Of a stretch of 64,000 nt of DNA, positions 12,181-25,234 are shown piece after piece. Within the stretch, counting starts at the first letter, position 1. Every line of letters begins with the position of its first letter. Origin of the DNA: Opisthocomus hoazin (Eukaryota > Chordata > Aves > Opisthocomiformes > Opisthocomidae); assembly GCF_030867145.1 (NCBI RefSeq), contig NC_134416.1, positions 93,287,183 to 93,351,182 of the forward strand. Reading direction: 5' to 3'. Both the position numbers and the translations under genes were made by a program. The notes under the pieces are model-generated. The model was not told the origin of the DNA, ran no database searches, and worked only from the letters and a program-made list of their open reading frames with translations.

Positions 12181-15100
12181 TAATTATTCCAGCATATTGA
12201 GTACCTATCTGGCTGACGTATCCTCTCTGTTAGACATCTTTACGAACTTATTTTACTAAATGCTTTTCTCTCTCAAAATTTATTATTAATCTCGTGAATT
12301 TTCTATTAAATGCAAACAAGATGAGACTACAGAAATGGCAAGGGTTCTTCAATTTGTGAAAACTGAATTAATATTTTGACTTATGAATTCAGTAAATATT
12401 GTACAGACAATCCAAAAAGAACAGTAATACATTGCCTAAATAAAGCAGTCCAGATTTTTTAAAAAGGGAGAAAACATACAGAGCGCTACATGGCTGTTCA
12501 ATTTTAATATTCAGTTACTGTTACGCATATGTACATAAAGCAACTATCTGCATATGCCAATACAGCAGTAGATGCTAAACCAGCCATCTGTACATTCTAT
12601 ATCTTATTTAAATAAGAAACATAATAGTTGCCTTTTTTTTCCAGGACTATTTGCACGGCTTTCCACATTCTTTTCTAAAAAAATCCTGCAGAAACTCTGC
12701 ATGTAACTGGATGACTGTTTTAGTATACACAGGCCAGAGTTTATACTTTAAAATTTGCATTGAAATATCAATGCTATCAGGATTTCTCCAACAGAGGACT
12801 GATCTCTCCAAGGACAGGTACTTCTCCAGTCACGCAGCTACTCAAGAATCAGGCATAAGCTGTAATGCTACCATGTGCTCCCCTTTCCGGCACTGGCAGC
12901 CTGAGGGTTTGGAGGACAGAAGAGGCCAACTGCACCTTCACACTTCATTCTCCAGGAAACTGAGTGAGATCACAGGAGGATGGAAGGGTGAGGTTAACTG
13001 GAGCTGCCCAGAATGTGCTGCAGAAGTCATTAAGCATAGAAATGGCAAAGTTAAGCATAGTTGGCTGGCAAAACACACGAGCTCCTGAGCGAAACCGTCC
13101 ACCTGGTCCAGTCTGTTGGACATGAAAGATTCCTGGAAGCTGCTGCCTGACTGTTTTCCAGCCTCTCTCAGCTGGAAAATGGCCAAAGCAAGGCTCTGCC
13201 CATCAGACACTAAAAGCCGGCACATTTTTTCCCTGTGACAGTTCCTGCAGCAGCAGGGACCACCACTGGGAAGGGAGCATCGATCTCTTCTCCAGCTAGG
13301 CAGCATGTTGAACACATTTGTGTGCCATGAGCTGCCAGCATACCACAGCCTGGAGACACTTGGAGTTTCATCCAAGACTAGAAGGCAGACATTCGAGTCA
13401 ATAACCAGTGCACTGGCTCAATCGTTGCCCAGATCAGAAACGCTCTCCGGAGCTGAGTGAGAAGCTGGGTGAGGAAGCACAGGTTTAGTGACAAGTGCTC
13501 GGCCAAGGCTCCCGAGCCTTCCCAGTACTTTGGGAAGCAGTGGCTAATGATCCCCATCATCTCTAATTCAAATGTTTTGCAATACGCACACACGGGCATT
13601 TTACATGTAAATGGTTGCAATACAGAGAGAACAGCATCATGGCTGCAGACTTTCATCAGGCATCTGCAAGTATATTTTAACACTAACTGAACACAGGCTC
13701 AGTCTGTGTTTTTTTAAAAAAAATATGTTAGTGAAGGGATGTGACTGTGACAGGTTGCAGGGATGGAAGATGTAGATGGGAGTATGAGGTTAAGGTCCCC
13801 TGATTCGTGCGGGACAAATACATTGGCTGGGACCAGTTTTGAAGGGGTGAGGTTATGTGGCAGAAGAGGGTGAGGGACACCTCCTCATGAACACGCAATA
13901 CAGGCAGGAGTCGCTGGGCCAGTGACCCCACCGTGGTACCTGTGGCTGCTGCCATCCATAGATGCTATGGGTACATTCAGCCACTGTTGGTTGCAACAAC
14001 TGAAGAAATTACGACTGGGGACTACAGGCTTGAATTCACAAAGGCAGATGTTTCAACAACCCCCTAAGTGATTTCCTCACAGGGATCAAAGGCGAGGCAG
14101 AAGGGGGAAGAGAAAGCATTAGCACAGCACTTCAGAGCACAGCAAAAGCTGGGCATCACCTCCTCCACAGATGATGACGACTTCTCCACAGCAGTAATAT
14201 TTTGCTGCATGTAAAGAAATCATTCCTGGATTTAGTCGAGTTCCTTTGGTCGGGGGGAAATCTAGGTAAAATGAGAACTATAACAACATCTGGTGTAGTC
14301 ACTCTGCTGAAAAATTTTTAAGCACCAACTTTACTACTGAAGGTGTCATTCAGAAATTTCTTTCATTGATGAATCTTACTGAGTTTCCAAACAGCACACT
14401 GGGCCACACTGTTGCAAGAAGCTAATGTACTTCTTTTACACTCTCAGCAAAACACTAAGCAAGTCATTGAGGTGCCCTGGAAGCGGAGCTTGAATTTTCT
14501 GCTCACAGTCCTGTGCTCTAATAGATACGGGACATTTCTACAGCCAGGAACACAACCTTTGGGAACGCTGCATGGACACCTGCAAATTCAGTACTGACAC
14601 CAGGCTGAAGACTAGCTGGGTCACACTAGTGTTGAAAAGTACCTGCAGCTAGTCAGCCGCATCTTGCTTTAACACCTCTGGCTAAACCAGAAGCTAGCAT
14701 TCACACACAAAAATTCAGGATTACGGAAACACAAGATTCTTCAGTGCAACCAGTGCCAGAGCATACAGACAAGTAAAAACCCCAAAATATTATTTAATAA
14801 AAAAATATCCATGCCAACAAAGGTATTAAACTTTAAAGAAATGTAGGCTGGGGTTTCTGAAAGATGCTGCATGCTTCTACGAGTTCCCTAAACCATTTCT
14901 ATCCTGGAGGCAAAAACTTGAAACCATCAAATATATATGAAATCGAAAACAATGCCCGGAGGGCTTCCCAAACACCCATGACCTCCATGGTGTCCTCATT
15001 GCATCTCCTCAACTGACAAAACCTGAATCTTCACCAGTTCTCCTGGGAACTTCCCAGCTCTTCTCGGTTTAGGCTCTGGCATGGGTTACAACGCCCTAAC

Positions 15101-15469
15101 TGTCAGCAGGGCTTACCCATGTGAGTCTGACAGGGTTCAGCAGCTCTGTCCCTTCCCTCTGTTCTCCTGACAAAGAGCAAGTACCACCGTATTGTCTGTC
15201 TGAATTGCAAGAACAGGACAAAACTTCAAAGAAAAAGAGTTTTAGAGCTATAAATGGTCTCCCTGCACAACTCCGCTACCTATTCCCTACAAAAAGAGTT
15301 CAGGAGGTTCAGGCTCCTCAGACCTTTCAGTAAGGTTTTTACATGAGGAAATAGCTTCTTAGCAACTCCTTTGCCCTGATCTGAAAGACATTTTAAATTC
15401 TTTATAGTCCTCCTGCTTTCCAGTAAAAACAAAACAAGCTGTTTCATTTCATTGCAGCCTGACAGTTAA
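12181..15469. other. Intergenic sequence, unrecognised open frames only
   Basis: Two opposed open frames of about 145 codons overlap between 12651 and 13375, but neither shows a recognisable domain and their composition is that of moderately GC-rich random sequence. A T7/A8 palindromic run lies near 13711-13725. No transposon was recognised. Confidence 0.45.
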
Positions 15470-15650
15470 TGGTTCCTGCATTGTCTCCTCATCACACCGA
15501 GACGTCATTCGGAGGATGTATCATTGTTTGAACTTCCTGCTAGCTTTTTTCTTACACAGCCTGCCATCTCACTAAATGAACTGTATTCATATTGTCGCCA
15601 TAATTTACAACTTTTTAAAGAGACGTGACACAGATCTTTAAAATCATAAG
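15470..15650. promoter_or_regulatory. Candidate conserved non-coding element (SOX-like motif)
   Basis: It contains CATTGTTTGAAC (SOX-type ATTGTT core, near 15522-15533), a palindromic-looking GACGTCATTCGG near 15501-15512 (CRE-like GACGTCA) and CATATTGTCGCCATAATTTAC near 15588-15608. It is non-coding and non-repetitive. Regulatory role is inferred from motifs only. Confidence 0.28.
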
Positions 15651-18600
15651 TGACCCACAAAGAAGGTGAATCAGAGAAGGGTTATTCTGTGTCTTTCAAA
15701 AAAAGAACTAGGGGAGACTCAATGGAAAAGGCAGATCAGCATTTCAAAGCCAAGAGAAGGGGATGCTTCCTCACACAGTGTGTCAAGATGGTTGCTGCAT
15801 AAAATTGACATGAACTGATACTACACTTGCTTTCAGCTTAAAGGCAGGCAGGGATGTGGAGACGAGACAGCCAGCCAGTGTAAGCCAGCATGGCAGTTCC
15901 TGCGGTCTTATTACAGTGCTGTTGCAGGCCCTGTCTGTGTCTCCATGGAGAAAAGCAACGGCTTCACAACAGAAACAAGCCACCATTCTATACTAACGTC
16001 ATTACCAGTGCTAGATATGAAGGAGTAGAAGAAATACATGCCTTCACTTTTTCCCCTACATTTAAGTGTGTAAGTTTGTATTATGTATTTTGAGAATTCT
16101 TTTCTTGCTTAGCTAAATTTTGTTTCCATCGTAACTACTAATCTATTTTGCTTCTTCTCCTTGTTTTTCCTTAGTTCTACAACATCGCAACACGCCCTCC
16201 CATATCTTCCATGAAGGAATCTCTCTTGATGTTACAAACACAGCTCTTCTGGAGCTCCTTCAATCTTAGACTCTTCCCAAATCAAAATACGAATATATTG
16301 CGTCCTTTCACATCTGTACAAGATTTGTATTGCATCAATCTGATTTTATATGTAAGAAGCTTTAATCAGAGCAAAATAAGTGCCTCACCCAAAGTCTGTG
16401 ATATTGGTGGAGGAAAAGAAGAGCATGGCTCAGACTGCTTCTCCTGTGCTCTACGTATAACACATTGCTGCATCTTTCAAACTGGACCCCACAGAAAAAT
16501 CCTTCTGTTATTTTTAGTCTGTAGGCAGTTTCCCTCATCCCCTTTCCTTCCTAAATGATGGTAAATCCAACCATTCTAGGTTCCTGAACAAATTGAAGAG
16601 GCTCAACCAACACATGATATCCTTTTCGGAAAAATGATGCAAAAAACCCTGTAATTTTGAGTAACTGCTTGGTGAAATATTATACATTTCCTAACAGCAT
16701 GGGTCAAAGCAATAAAATGCAGGAAGTCTTTCATTCACATACTCACAAACGCTCCTATATTCTAGGCTGAAACAAACGGTCAGCAAAGATGGGCTGTAAG
16801 AGAGATCCAAGGTGTCTTTACCATACCCCAGAGCCACAGTTAGCTGGAACTGCAACCTCTACACACTGTGACCCATCTTCCGGGAATTGTGTCCTTCAGC
16901 TCCACGCCCTGCAAAGCTTGCGATGTAAAGAAGTCCCAGTAATATTAATTCACTTCACCTCTCTTTTACCGGACAGTACGCAGGCACCAACTTTGTACCA
17001 GATTTACCAGTAAATACCCCCTTTCCATTCCTTTTTTGAGATTCTTCTCTACCAGACTGAGTAGGAACGATCTGCAGATGGTGGTCACCTTTAGATAAAT
17101 CCTGACAGGTACCAGATGTCTCCAGTCACTGTGCCATATTCATTAAATGAGAAAAGACAAATATCCCATTTAAAAGAAAACTAGTAACTTTTGAGGAAGA
17201 GGAAAGGACTTGATGAGATGATACCATACTATAAGCTTTTGTTGTGGGCAAATAGAATCTTATATTTAAAAGTAATTATCTCATCAAGTTCCACCTCATT
17301 AGAACTTAAACTAGACATCATAACGAACAGTGGACTAATAATTAACCAATAAGAATTTGGCTTTAGTCCAGCTTGCTATCTTTTCTGTAATGTAGGTTTC
17401 AGCTCATCCCCCCCAGCTTCACCGGACAAGATGACACACCTCTTAATTTTCTATTCATCATAAACCTATGGGTGAATTAGTAAATTAGATTAAATTTCCT
17501 TTCCCAGTGCCAGAGGGGCACTGGGAAATTTGCATGAACTCCCTTCCCAGGAGTCAGCGCGCGGAGAAAAGGGAGAAGCAGGAATTGTCAGAGCAAGTTC
17601 AGCTTTGCCCCCTGGACCTTCTGCATTTTTGTGGAGGAGGGCAGAATGTAACAACACTTCCTCTCTGCCCGTCCAAAAAGATAGCGCTGTGATTGTAAGT
17701 GGGAGATCACTTCAGAAATTAAAGGTGGCTACAAAATATTTTGGGACATGAAGTACTATCTGCAGCAGGACAACTCTGTTGCAGATGGGAAATGGCAGAG
17801 TAGAGATTATGCAGTCATTAGTCATGCTGTCACTCAGAGGATTAAATTTTAACACTTTATTTTCCTTACTATCATTCTCCTCACTGTGATTTTTTTTTAA
17901 ACTCCTGCACCTGTCCTCTAGATATTAGATAACCCAAACATGAAAGAGAAGAACCTTTTTGGCAGCAAAGCTGAAATCCTCCTGTTTTGTCATGCATTCA
18001 AATGGGAATCAGACTAACTGAATCCTGACCCATTTCTCATACTGAAGCTCCTGCTGGGAAGTATCAGTTTGAAGGCCCACTGGGAGGTCATTCAGACTGG
18101 TCATGGTTATTATGGGAAATGTGACAGAGAGGGTAGCTATCCTAGGAAAAAATCATTTCTATACAGTTCTGCTTCTGAAGTATTTACCTATCCAAAGTGT
18201 GATAACTTCTCATTGCAGTTTTCCTTTAAAATAAGCTTCCAGGTCAACTTCCGGTGACAATAAATAAGTCTGCTTCATTAATCGGACTAGAGCACTTGAT
18301 GGACCACTTCCCAGAAACCGTTTCTCTGAGAGTGGCCAAGGGTCTTCACCAGCAGTAGACAAAACAGTTAAAGGTCTGCACAGTGTCCTACCATGTGCAC
18401 CATACTCCTTAGAGTAAGTAAAGGGATTACAGGCTTGTTTAAAAAGTACTTTTAGCCCACGTAAGGTAAAGTAAAATAATCTCAATGGAGCTTTCACTAA
18501 AAACGTTTTGAAGCAAAAGATGAAAACCTCGCAGCTTCAATCCAGCAGAGACGCAAGGGGTAGCAAAGCAGGCGGCTCCCTGCTGGCTCCTCAGCACGCG

Positions 18601-19169
18601 TGTTTCTACCCAGCCTCTTCCCACGGCAGAAACGGGGAAGGAGTTTGCAACTTCCCCACACAGGGCTGAGCGCCGGGCCTGCTTCTGCCTTTTCAAAATG
18701 AGCCCCAACCAAGAAGTCTCTGTCCTACATTACATTTTTGGCAATTTCTTCAGGGTGAGGCAAGTTGTTTCTCTCTGCAGGCCTCTAATCCCTCCCCAGG
18801 CTGACTTAATACAAAGTATAAACACTTCACCAGAGAGGCCCACGATGAGTTGCACATGAAGGTCATGCTACCTCCTTCTGCCATCCTTTCCCTCTCCCAG
18901 TTTTCCTGTGAGTCTATACATCCTCTCACATCTGAGGTCATCCCTATGGCAGCGCCAACTATTATTACAAATGCAAACCATTTTAATCGTGTGTCTGTGC
19001 ACACACCTATGTATTTATATATATATATTCTGAAAACAGAACATAAATTAAAATTACAGTCTCTTCATTTTAACAAAGAGCCAGAATCAGGCCGTTGAAT
19101 AAACTGAGGGATCAAAACCAAAAAAGAAAGGAATAAATCTCTCTCCACTTTTGAAATATAGCCCAAGGG
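15651..19169. other. Intergenic sequence with one inverted repeat
   Basis: Apart from the inverted repeat at 17206-17292, no element or exon was recognised. The stretch 18540-18690 is moderately GC-rich with about eight CpGs, too weak to call an island. A short AT microsatellite lies near 19015-19029. Confidence 0.45.
17206..17292. repeat. Inverted repeat with about 50-bp loop
   Basis: The left arm contains ACTTGATGAGAT (17208-17219) and the right arm its exact complement ATCTCATCAAGT (17279-17290), with GG and CC extending the pairing around a one-base bulge. A perfect 12-bp pairing this close could arise by chance about once in a window of this size, so it may be meaningless. A decayed MITE or a structured transcript are alternatives. 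Confidence 0.5.
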
Positions 19170-19267
19170 CAGCAATCACTGAGTTAAATTCTCTGGTCTG
19201 TGTTATGTAGAAGGTCAAACTACGTGGCTGTAATGGTCCCTCTTGGCCTTAAATACCTATGAAAAAA
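19170..19267 (+). mobile_element. Ancient CR1-family LINE, 3' end fragment
   Basis: The sequence follows the well-known 3' end of old amniote CR1 elements: a TTAAATTCTCTGGTCTGTGT segment, then GTAGAAGGTCAAACTA, then AATGGTCCCTCTTGGCCTTAAA and a short terminal CTATGAA tail. Only about 100 bases of the 3' untranslated region remain, as expected for a severely 5'-truncated LINE. Divergence from the family pattern as I remember it is substantial, so this is an old insertion shared widely among birds. Orientation is plus because the tail lies on the right. Confidence 0.75.
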
Positions 19268-22200
19268 TACGGCATAGCTTTGCCTTTGCAGCGGATAGTA
19301 GGACATCTGCTTTACCCCTCGTGTTGGGAACCTGTGCCTGAAACCTGCCAGCGCAAACAGATACTTTTATTAGTAATTTCAGATTAAAAATATTAAGCAC
19401 AGCAGGCAAGAAATTCACAGAATCGTTGTATTGTTTTTAAAGCCCTTGTCTATGATCTCATCGTTGCTACTAAAGCTGGTGCTGTTTCCATGGTATTTCT
19501 GATTAACCAGTGACCCAGCTTCTAAACCGTTAAATTTTTTATTAATATAAATTGAAATATATTTGTGATTTACACCCTTTTCACCCGTTTATGCTAACTA
19601 GAGCTTATTTAGAAGAAGTGTCCTTCAGTGTATTAGCTGAGGGCACCGCACGTGCCTCTACGGCACAATACACCTTCCTCAGCAGGCAGCCCGGTCTTCG
19701 TAGAACACAGGTAATGCCCCCCACACCCCAGCTTCTCCATCCCTCATCATACACATCTCGTGTCAGCAAAACAGGCTTAGCTGAGAATGTCCCAGCAGCA
19801 CCTAATTATATTTATTTTACCTTACAATTAAAATGGTTATTTTATATTCTGTTCACAGGGCTGTGGGATCTAGAAACAAGGAAGGTTTTGTCAGAAAATC
19901 CAAATCCAGAGTATTTTCTTCCAGTAGGGCCCTGGTGACATGAAATAGCACTGCTGCCTTGTGATTTGGCAACACGATTTCTTGATTTTCAGTGATTTTA
20001 AATACACGTTACATAAAGATTTATCAGCATTTTATTAAAGATTTATAGTTTTGCACCTAATTTTAAACATCCTTCTCCACTACGCTCTGCCCCAGAGGCA
20101 CGAGCGTACCACATAAAGGTAGAACTATTCAAACAGCAAGAGAAAATACCACAAGACCATACATAAACCACAAATATACAAGATTTTTGTGCTCGAGGGA
20201 AAAGGGGAGAAGAGGAAGTGATAAGACCTGCAGAGGGGCCAATATTTAGTTTAAAATATTTCTGCCTTTCCTCTGCATTTTCAGAAGTGGGAAGCAATAT
20301 CCAAAGCAGGTGGGCATGGGCTGTGTTATTTGAGCACCACTACTTAAATGCTATCACTCTTTCAAGTAATATGTGCAGCACAAGGTAATGGAAGACATTC
20401 CAGTAGTATAGTATCATCTTGAAAAGAGATGCTCAGACATATTTTTTGCCTGGATATTGGAAAGTAACAAATGAGTAGCTATTAACATCTTCACTCTCAG
20501 GTCAAAATTCTATCAGGGAGAGGATACACCGCTTTGAGAATCTAATAATGACACCTTTGCATAAGCTTTACTTTTTGGTTATTATCTGTATCGTCTCCTC
20601 ACCATTCTTTGTGAAATAAAGCCGATGATCAGGGAAGATCTTGGAGTGATTTAACACTTAATCTAGCAGTACTGCCAACTTCTGGCATTTAAAGATCATG
20701 AGTCAGTGTCTCTAAAATCATAGGATTTTATTAAATGTAAAAGGTAATTACGTTGTGGTTTTGTATTTTTTTTTTAGTAATTCACTTTCTTTTTAAAAGA
20801 AAGGAAAGAACTCTTATGTAGACACTTCAGCAGTGTTTCCAAGTATTTCTTGGCAACCACAAAGCAAAGAAATGTGCTTCAAGAAAATGCAAGCTAAGAT
20901 TCTCATTATATTTAGCTGATGGGTACTGGGACTTTGTGAAAAAGATTCCAAGCTTGCAAGAAAATATGATGTAGTTACAGAAGGGAATAACTACAAAACT
21001 CAGCTCTTCTAATACCTTTCACCTAGCAAAGAACTCAATTTCTTCTCCTCTTACCCTGGCTAAGCAAACCCTCAAACTCATCCCACAGGTTAGGGCATTT
21101 CAGTCCTCCTACAAACACCCGCAGTGCTGAGATTCAAGCAAATGGAGATGTCCCTGATTTGCTGTTCAGAAAGCTCACTCACCTTGCTAAAACAAATTTT
21201 GTAAAGATGTCTGGGATTTTGGGACAAAACTGCCAGTGCCCAAAACCTCAACCCAACAGCACTGCACTGGCAATGCCAGCCCGAGCTTCCCTCACCACCA
21301 TGAAGTACTGCAACCTTTTTACTGAGCAAAATGATTGGAGCTGCTAAAACAGCCATTTAGACTGCACAGGGCAAGTAAAGAGCCTGCCAGTCTTGCAGCT
21401 GATGGGGCCCGATGGCCAAAGGTGAGGACAATACAGTCCATTAAAATTGACCACTCAGCACCAGGATAATCAATGACACCTCTAATCTGCTTAGTGTGGA
21501 TGTCACAGCAGCTTTCCCAAATGGAAAGTGCAGCACATCAGTGCACAGAGGGCATCTCCTATTTTTTTATTTGTTTTTTTAAAAAGATTTACTGAATTTT
21601 CCAAAGAGCCCTTGCTGAAATAGTCCATTTTTTCTACTTCTATTTATTTTAATCAAGTTTCAGTAGTTGAAAAGACAGGACAAAAAGAAAAAATAACTCC
21701 TAATAGATAGGAACAATTACAGATTACAGTTTTGGGTTTTTTGTTGTGAGTTGGTAGGTTACTTTTAACCATGAGCATGATTGACTTAGAGGTCAGCAAA
21801 CAGGCTGTTCTCAGGCTGATACTGCTTTTTTTGTTTGTTTTAGAGAACTGCACAGTGCAGGCGGGACTTCCCACCCCGCAGATTTGCTCCACAGTCCACC
21901 AACAGTAACTGGTTGCTGGCACAAAGTTTTTACTCACTAGTTCTGGGCACGAGGAGGCAGGGTGTGCAGATTCATTCTGAAGACTCTAATAGCATCAGTC
22001 TGTTAAGAATAGCTTTTTATTTCTCTCTGAATTATTAGCTAAGGAAATAAGGGAGGGAGTGAGGCTATCCCTTCTTCCTTAGGTAATGGAAGGATCTGAA
22101 TAACACCACACCACACTGAGACTCAGAGGAACAAATCATGGTCTGGTCTGCTCTCTTGAGAAGACGACTACAACATTGAGTCACCTTTCTTACAATATGA

Positions 22201-24149
22201 AGTCATATCTTTCGGATGTCAGAAGAGGCAGTCTCGGGAGGATCAAATATGCCTTAACTAAGTCTACTGTAGGTAGACTTCTCCTGGGAAAACATACGAC
22301 CAGGAGTACAGCCATAACCGCTTCCTCAGTGCCATACCACTGACATAAACAGGTGAAAACCAGTTCTCTGCAGGAAACCTCGGCATCACCACCGTGAGGC
22401 CTCCATTTCACACGGGAGCTGAATGGAATTCAGGGATGATCATCAGAAAGGCCATTATAGCATGGGGAAGTCATCTTCAAAATGCCATTTGGTAAGTTTT
22501 ACTGACTACAGTATAAGAATGATTATTAAAAAAAATGAAAGTAAATCTTAAGGAAAAAAAGCAAGGCAGCTTTTTTTAACCATTATTTTCAGGAATCTGA
22601 AATTGAACCACAAACCACTGTTTCAGGCCAGCTAACAGACTGGATGGATAGATGGAGAAAGCAGAAAGTACCTAACCCTGTTCCACAGCCAGGGAAAGCA
22701 TCAAGTTTCACTGACAAGAAAAGAAACATACATCAAATCCAGTGCCTGATATGAGGTGAAAGAAATTGAATGCACAAATCTTCAATGATCCAAACCATGA
22801 TAATGATAAATTAAAAGGAAAAATGTTTATTTTCAAGGCTATTTTCTTGGGATTAACTTAAGAAAGATACCATCACATCCAAGCAAGTTTTTTTGAACAT
22901 AGAGTGTTGGCCACCAGATTTGATTTAAAAAATAAAGAGAAAGGAACAAAGGTAAATTTGTTGTAAGATGGTGTGCTGTGTTTCGTGTATATTCAAGACT
23001 GCGTCTGTTTCCCAGACCAAAACGAGCACTTGGTCTCCACACCAACTGGATCCCTGATTTGTGAAGTGCAAAAGAAACCTTGGTGAGGGCCAAATGGATT
23101 TCTGCTGGCATCGACCTGAACACCACCCATAAGGCTCCAGTGCTGAACCCCCGTGTCCCCAGTGCAGTGACGCCCCACGTGCGAGCACCACGCGTACATG
23201 TCACTTCCAGGGACGCGCTCTGCAGCCACTTTAACATGCAGTCCATGAAGTGTTCCTGTTAGACGTTGTCACTTCATCTCCTTCTATTTGTCAATTCCAT
23301 TCAGCCTTGCTTTCCGGGTGCAAATGAAGGGCTCTGCCTGTATAAAGCCCAGCTTTTCTGCCAGGCCAGCTCCTGTTCCCCACACCCCCTTCCTCCCCGG
23401 TTTTTGATATTTATAGCCGCAACACTCATTTACAGCCGCGTAAGTGTAAAGCAGGGTGTCTTTCTGGGTTTTCACGCATCTGCCCACACGAAATCACCGC
23501 ATTAGGAATCACCTCATTGTTTAAGCTCAAGATGCAGCAAACAGAGATTGCTTTTGCAACCTTGCAACTTCACAATGCCTTAAGATAGTAGAAAGGGATG
23601 CAGACCAGCAAAACGTGTTTTCCAGAAAAGGAAACTGTTTTCCTTGCACATTCCTTGCAAGAGCTTTGTCCCCTCCCTCATTTAGCAAAATTTAATACAG
23701 GGTAAGCATTTTGTCACTGACTGTTTTAACTTACATTGAAATATTGCATGGCTCTCACTTTGAGAATAAAAAACTATTTTTGTCAGAGAAAAAAAAAGGT
23801 TTATGTTTATCTGTTTTATTTCTCAGAGGCTTTTTAAGATACTAAGAAGCCTAACCTTTTGCTATTGCATTTCTGCCCAGTATGGCTGCAAAGAACATAC
23901 AGGCTCTGACTTCTAACTTGTTTATACAACTTAACAGAGAAGAAAACAGAGGAGACAGAAGCAAAAAAATGATTTTCCGTGGTCACCAAAGCAGGTCACA
24001 GAAGCACAGTTGGGTGTCGGGTCAGGCTCTCTTGGCAGCCAGCCACAAAAGACGCACACCAGACAAAAAACATTTCCTGTAAGGAAGCGTTTGATTTTCA
24101 AAGTTGCATGAAATGTTCGCAAGAAAACCATGTAAATGCCCACTGGATT
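19268..24149. other. Intergenic sequence, nothing recognised
   Basis: AT-rich DNA with simple runs and a near-palindromic CTTTCTTTT/AAAAGAAAG around 20785-20805. The interval 23140-23230 is locally CpG-rich (about nine CpGs in 90 bases) but short. No exon or transposon was identified. Confidence 0.45.
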
Positions 24150-24163
24150 GGGGGGGGGGGGGG
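24150..24163 (+). repeat. Poly-G homopolymer (14 G)
   Basis: An uninterrupted run of 14 guanines followed by TGTGTG. Such runs can fold into G-quadruplexes and are usually length-variable. Sequencing or assembly error in its length is possible. Confidence 0.9.
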
Positions 24164-24429
24164 TGTGTTTCATTAGAAACTGGAAGCCCTCTCCTGTTTC
24201 ACCAACAGATTGCTTGTCGCAAGCACTGCCAGCTAGCCTGAGGTGATTTTCATGTTTTGTATCAAAACCAAGGAAAAATTAAGTCTCTAGCAGTTTCGAC
24301 GTGAATTTGCTTTGAAGTTCATTTCAATGTGACACCAGTCAAACTCTATGGATAACGAAGAATTTTAGCCCATATGGAAAGAAGGCAATATTTTCCTGAG
24401 TCTCCACAAAAGGAAAGGACTACTCTTTC

Positions 24430-24640
24430 TGTGCGCTGCTGCAGACACACGCCTACACCGCACACAGCTGCCAGGGCTGAAGACACCACGGGCGCTCCTC
24501 CTCTCCCACCCCACGGCTGTCTGCCACTGCCCCATCGCCAGGATTTACTGCCCCAAAGGCACCCCAGTGGGTCCGCGCCTGCCCCCCAGCCTGCACCAGG
24601 GCACACCCCGCCCAGGCAGCCCAAGCCACCGGTAAAGTAC
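24430..24640. other. GC-rich stretch next to CR1
   Basis: This is C-rich and moderately CpG-rich (around ten CpGs) and ends in a possible splice donor CCGGTAAAG near 24630. The plus-strand frame translates as a proline/histidine-rich peptide with no known motif. It may be a regulatory or transcribed segment, or merely compositional noise. Confidence 0.25.
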
Positions 24641-24672
24641 TTTTAGATAACCTGAGGAGTCTGAAACAGACG

Positions 24673-24912
24673 AATCATAGTCATAGGTTGGAAAAGGCCT
24701 CTAAGATCATTGAGTCCCACCATCAACCCAACACCACCATGCCTACTAAACCACGTCCTGAAGTGCCACATCCATACGTTTTTTAAACACCTCCAGGAAT
24801 GGTGACTCAACCACCTCCCAGGGCAGCCTGTTCCAATGCCTGACCGCTCTTTCAGTAAAGAAATTTTTCCTAGTACCCAATCTAAACCTCCTCTGAAGGA
24901 GCGCTCGCTCCA
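24673..24912 (-). mobile_element. CR1 LINE 3' end, 5'-truncated, with intact ORF2 C-terminus
   Basis: Read on the minus strand, this encodes the C-terminal tail of CR1 ORF2. The frame 24746-24900 contains the signature [20 protein letters not shown] and then a SPxLEVFK segment, followed by the typical 3' untranslated segment ending in the ATGATTC/CTATGATT-type tail at 24673-24690. Only the last approximately 240 bases are present, typical of 5' truncation during target-primed reverse transcription. The reading frame is still open, so it is younger than the other CR1 copies here. CR1 is the dominant LINE of bird and reptile genomes and supports an avian origin. Confidence 0.92.
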
Positions 24913-25234
24913 CCCCTTCCATCAGCACAGCGGTGGGGCCAGCCGCCGAGGCCTTGACTGCGTTTGGAAGCGCCGTGTGCTCACAGCCGTGTCTCCCAAC
25001 GCACAGCCTAGCTAGAGGCACACGTCAGATGGTGTTACTAAAACTCGCACCCTCAGGTTTCGGCATAAGCTATGTCAGGTAGGAGCAGATAGAGATTTGA
25101 CCTCTTTCGAGTGCGGGTGAGCCGAGTGCGGGTGTAAAGGTATCAGCCACTCTGCTTTTCTTCTGGACTGCTGACCTCACCAGGGGGAGGGTGACAATTT
25201 TACTGTATTATTACCATGTAACTCTTTGCTTTTA

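Noticed and set aside
12781..12830. Possible micro-exon between an AACAG acceptor and a CAG/GTACTT donor near 12800-12823
   Set aside because: Only about 23 bases, with no neighbouring exons or recognised protein; splice-like dinucleotides this close are common by chance.
12651..13375. Two opposed open frames of about 145 codons
   Set aside because: Overlapping frames on both strands in moderately GC-rich DNA, no domain, no credible exon boundaries.
24746..25021. Minus-strand frame as an independent gene
   Set aside because: It is the C-terminus of CR1 ORF2 joined by chance to upstream non-repeat codons.
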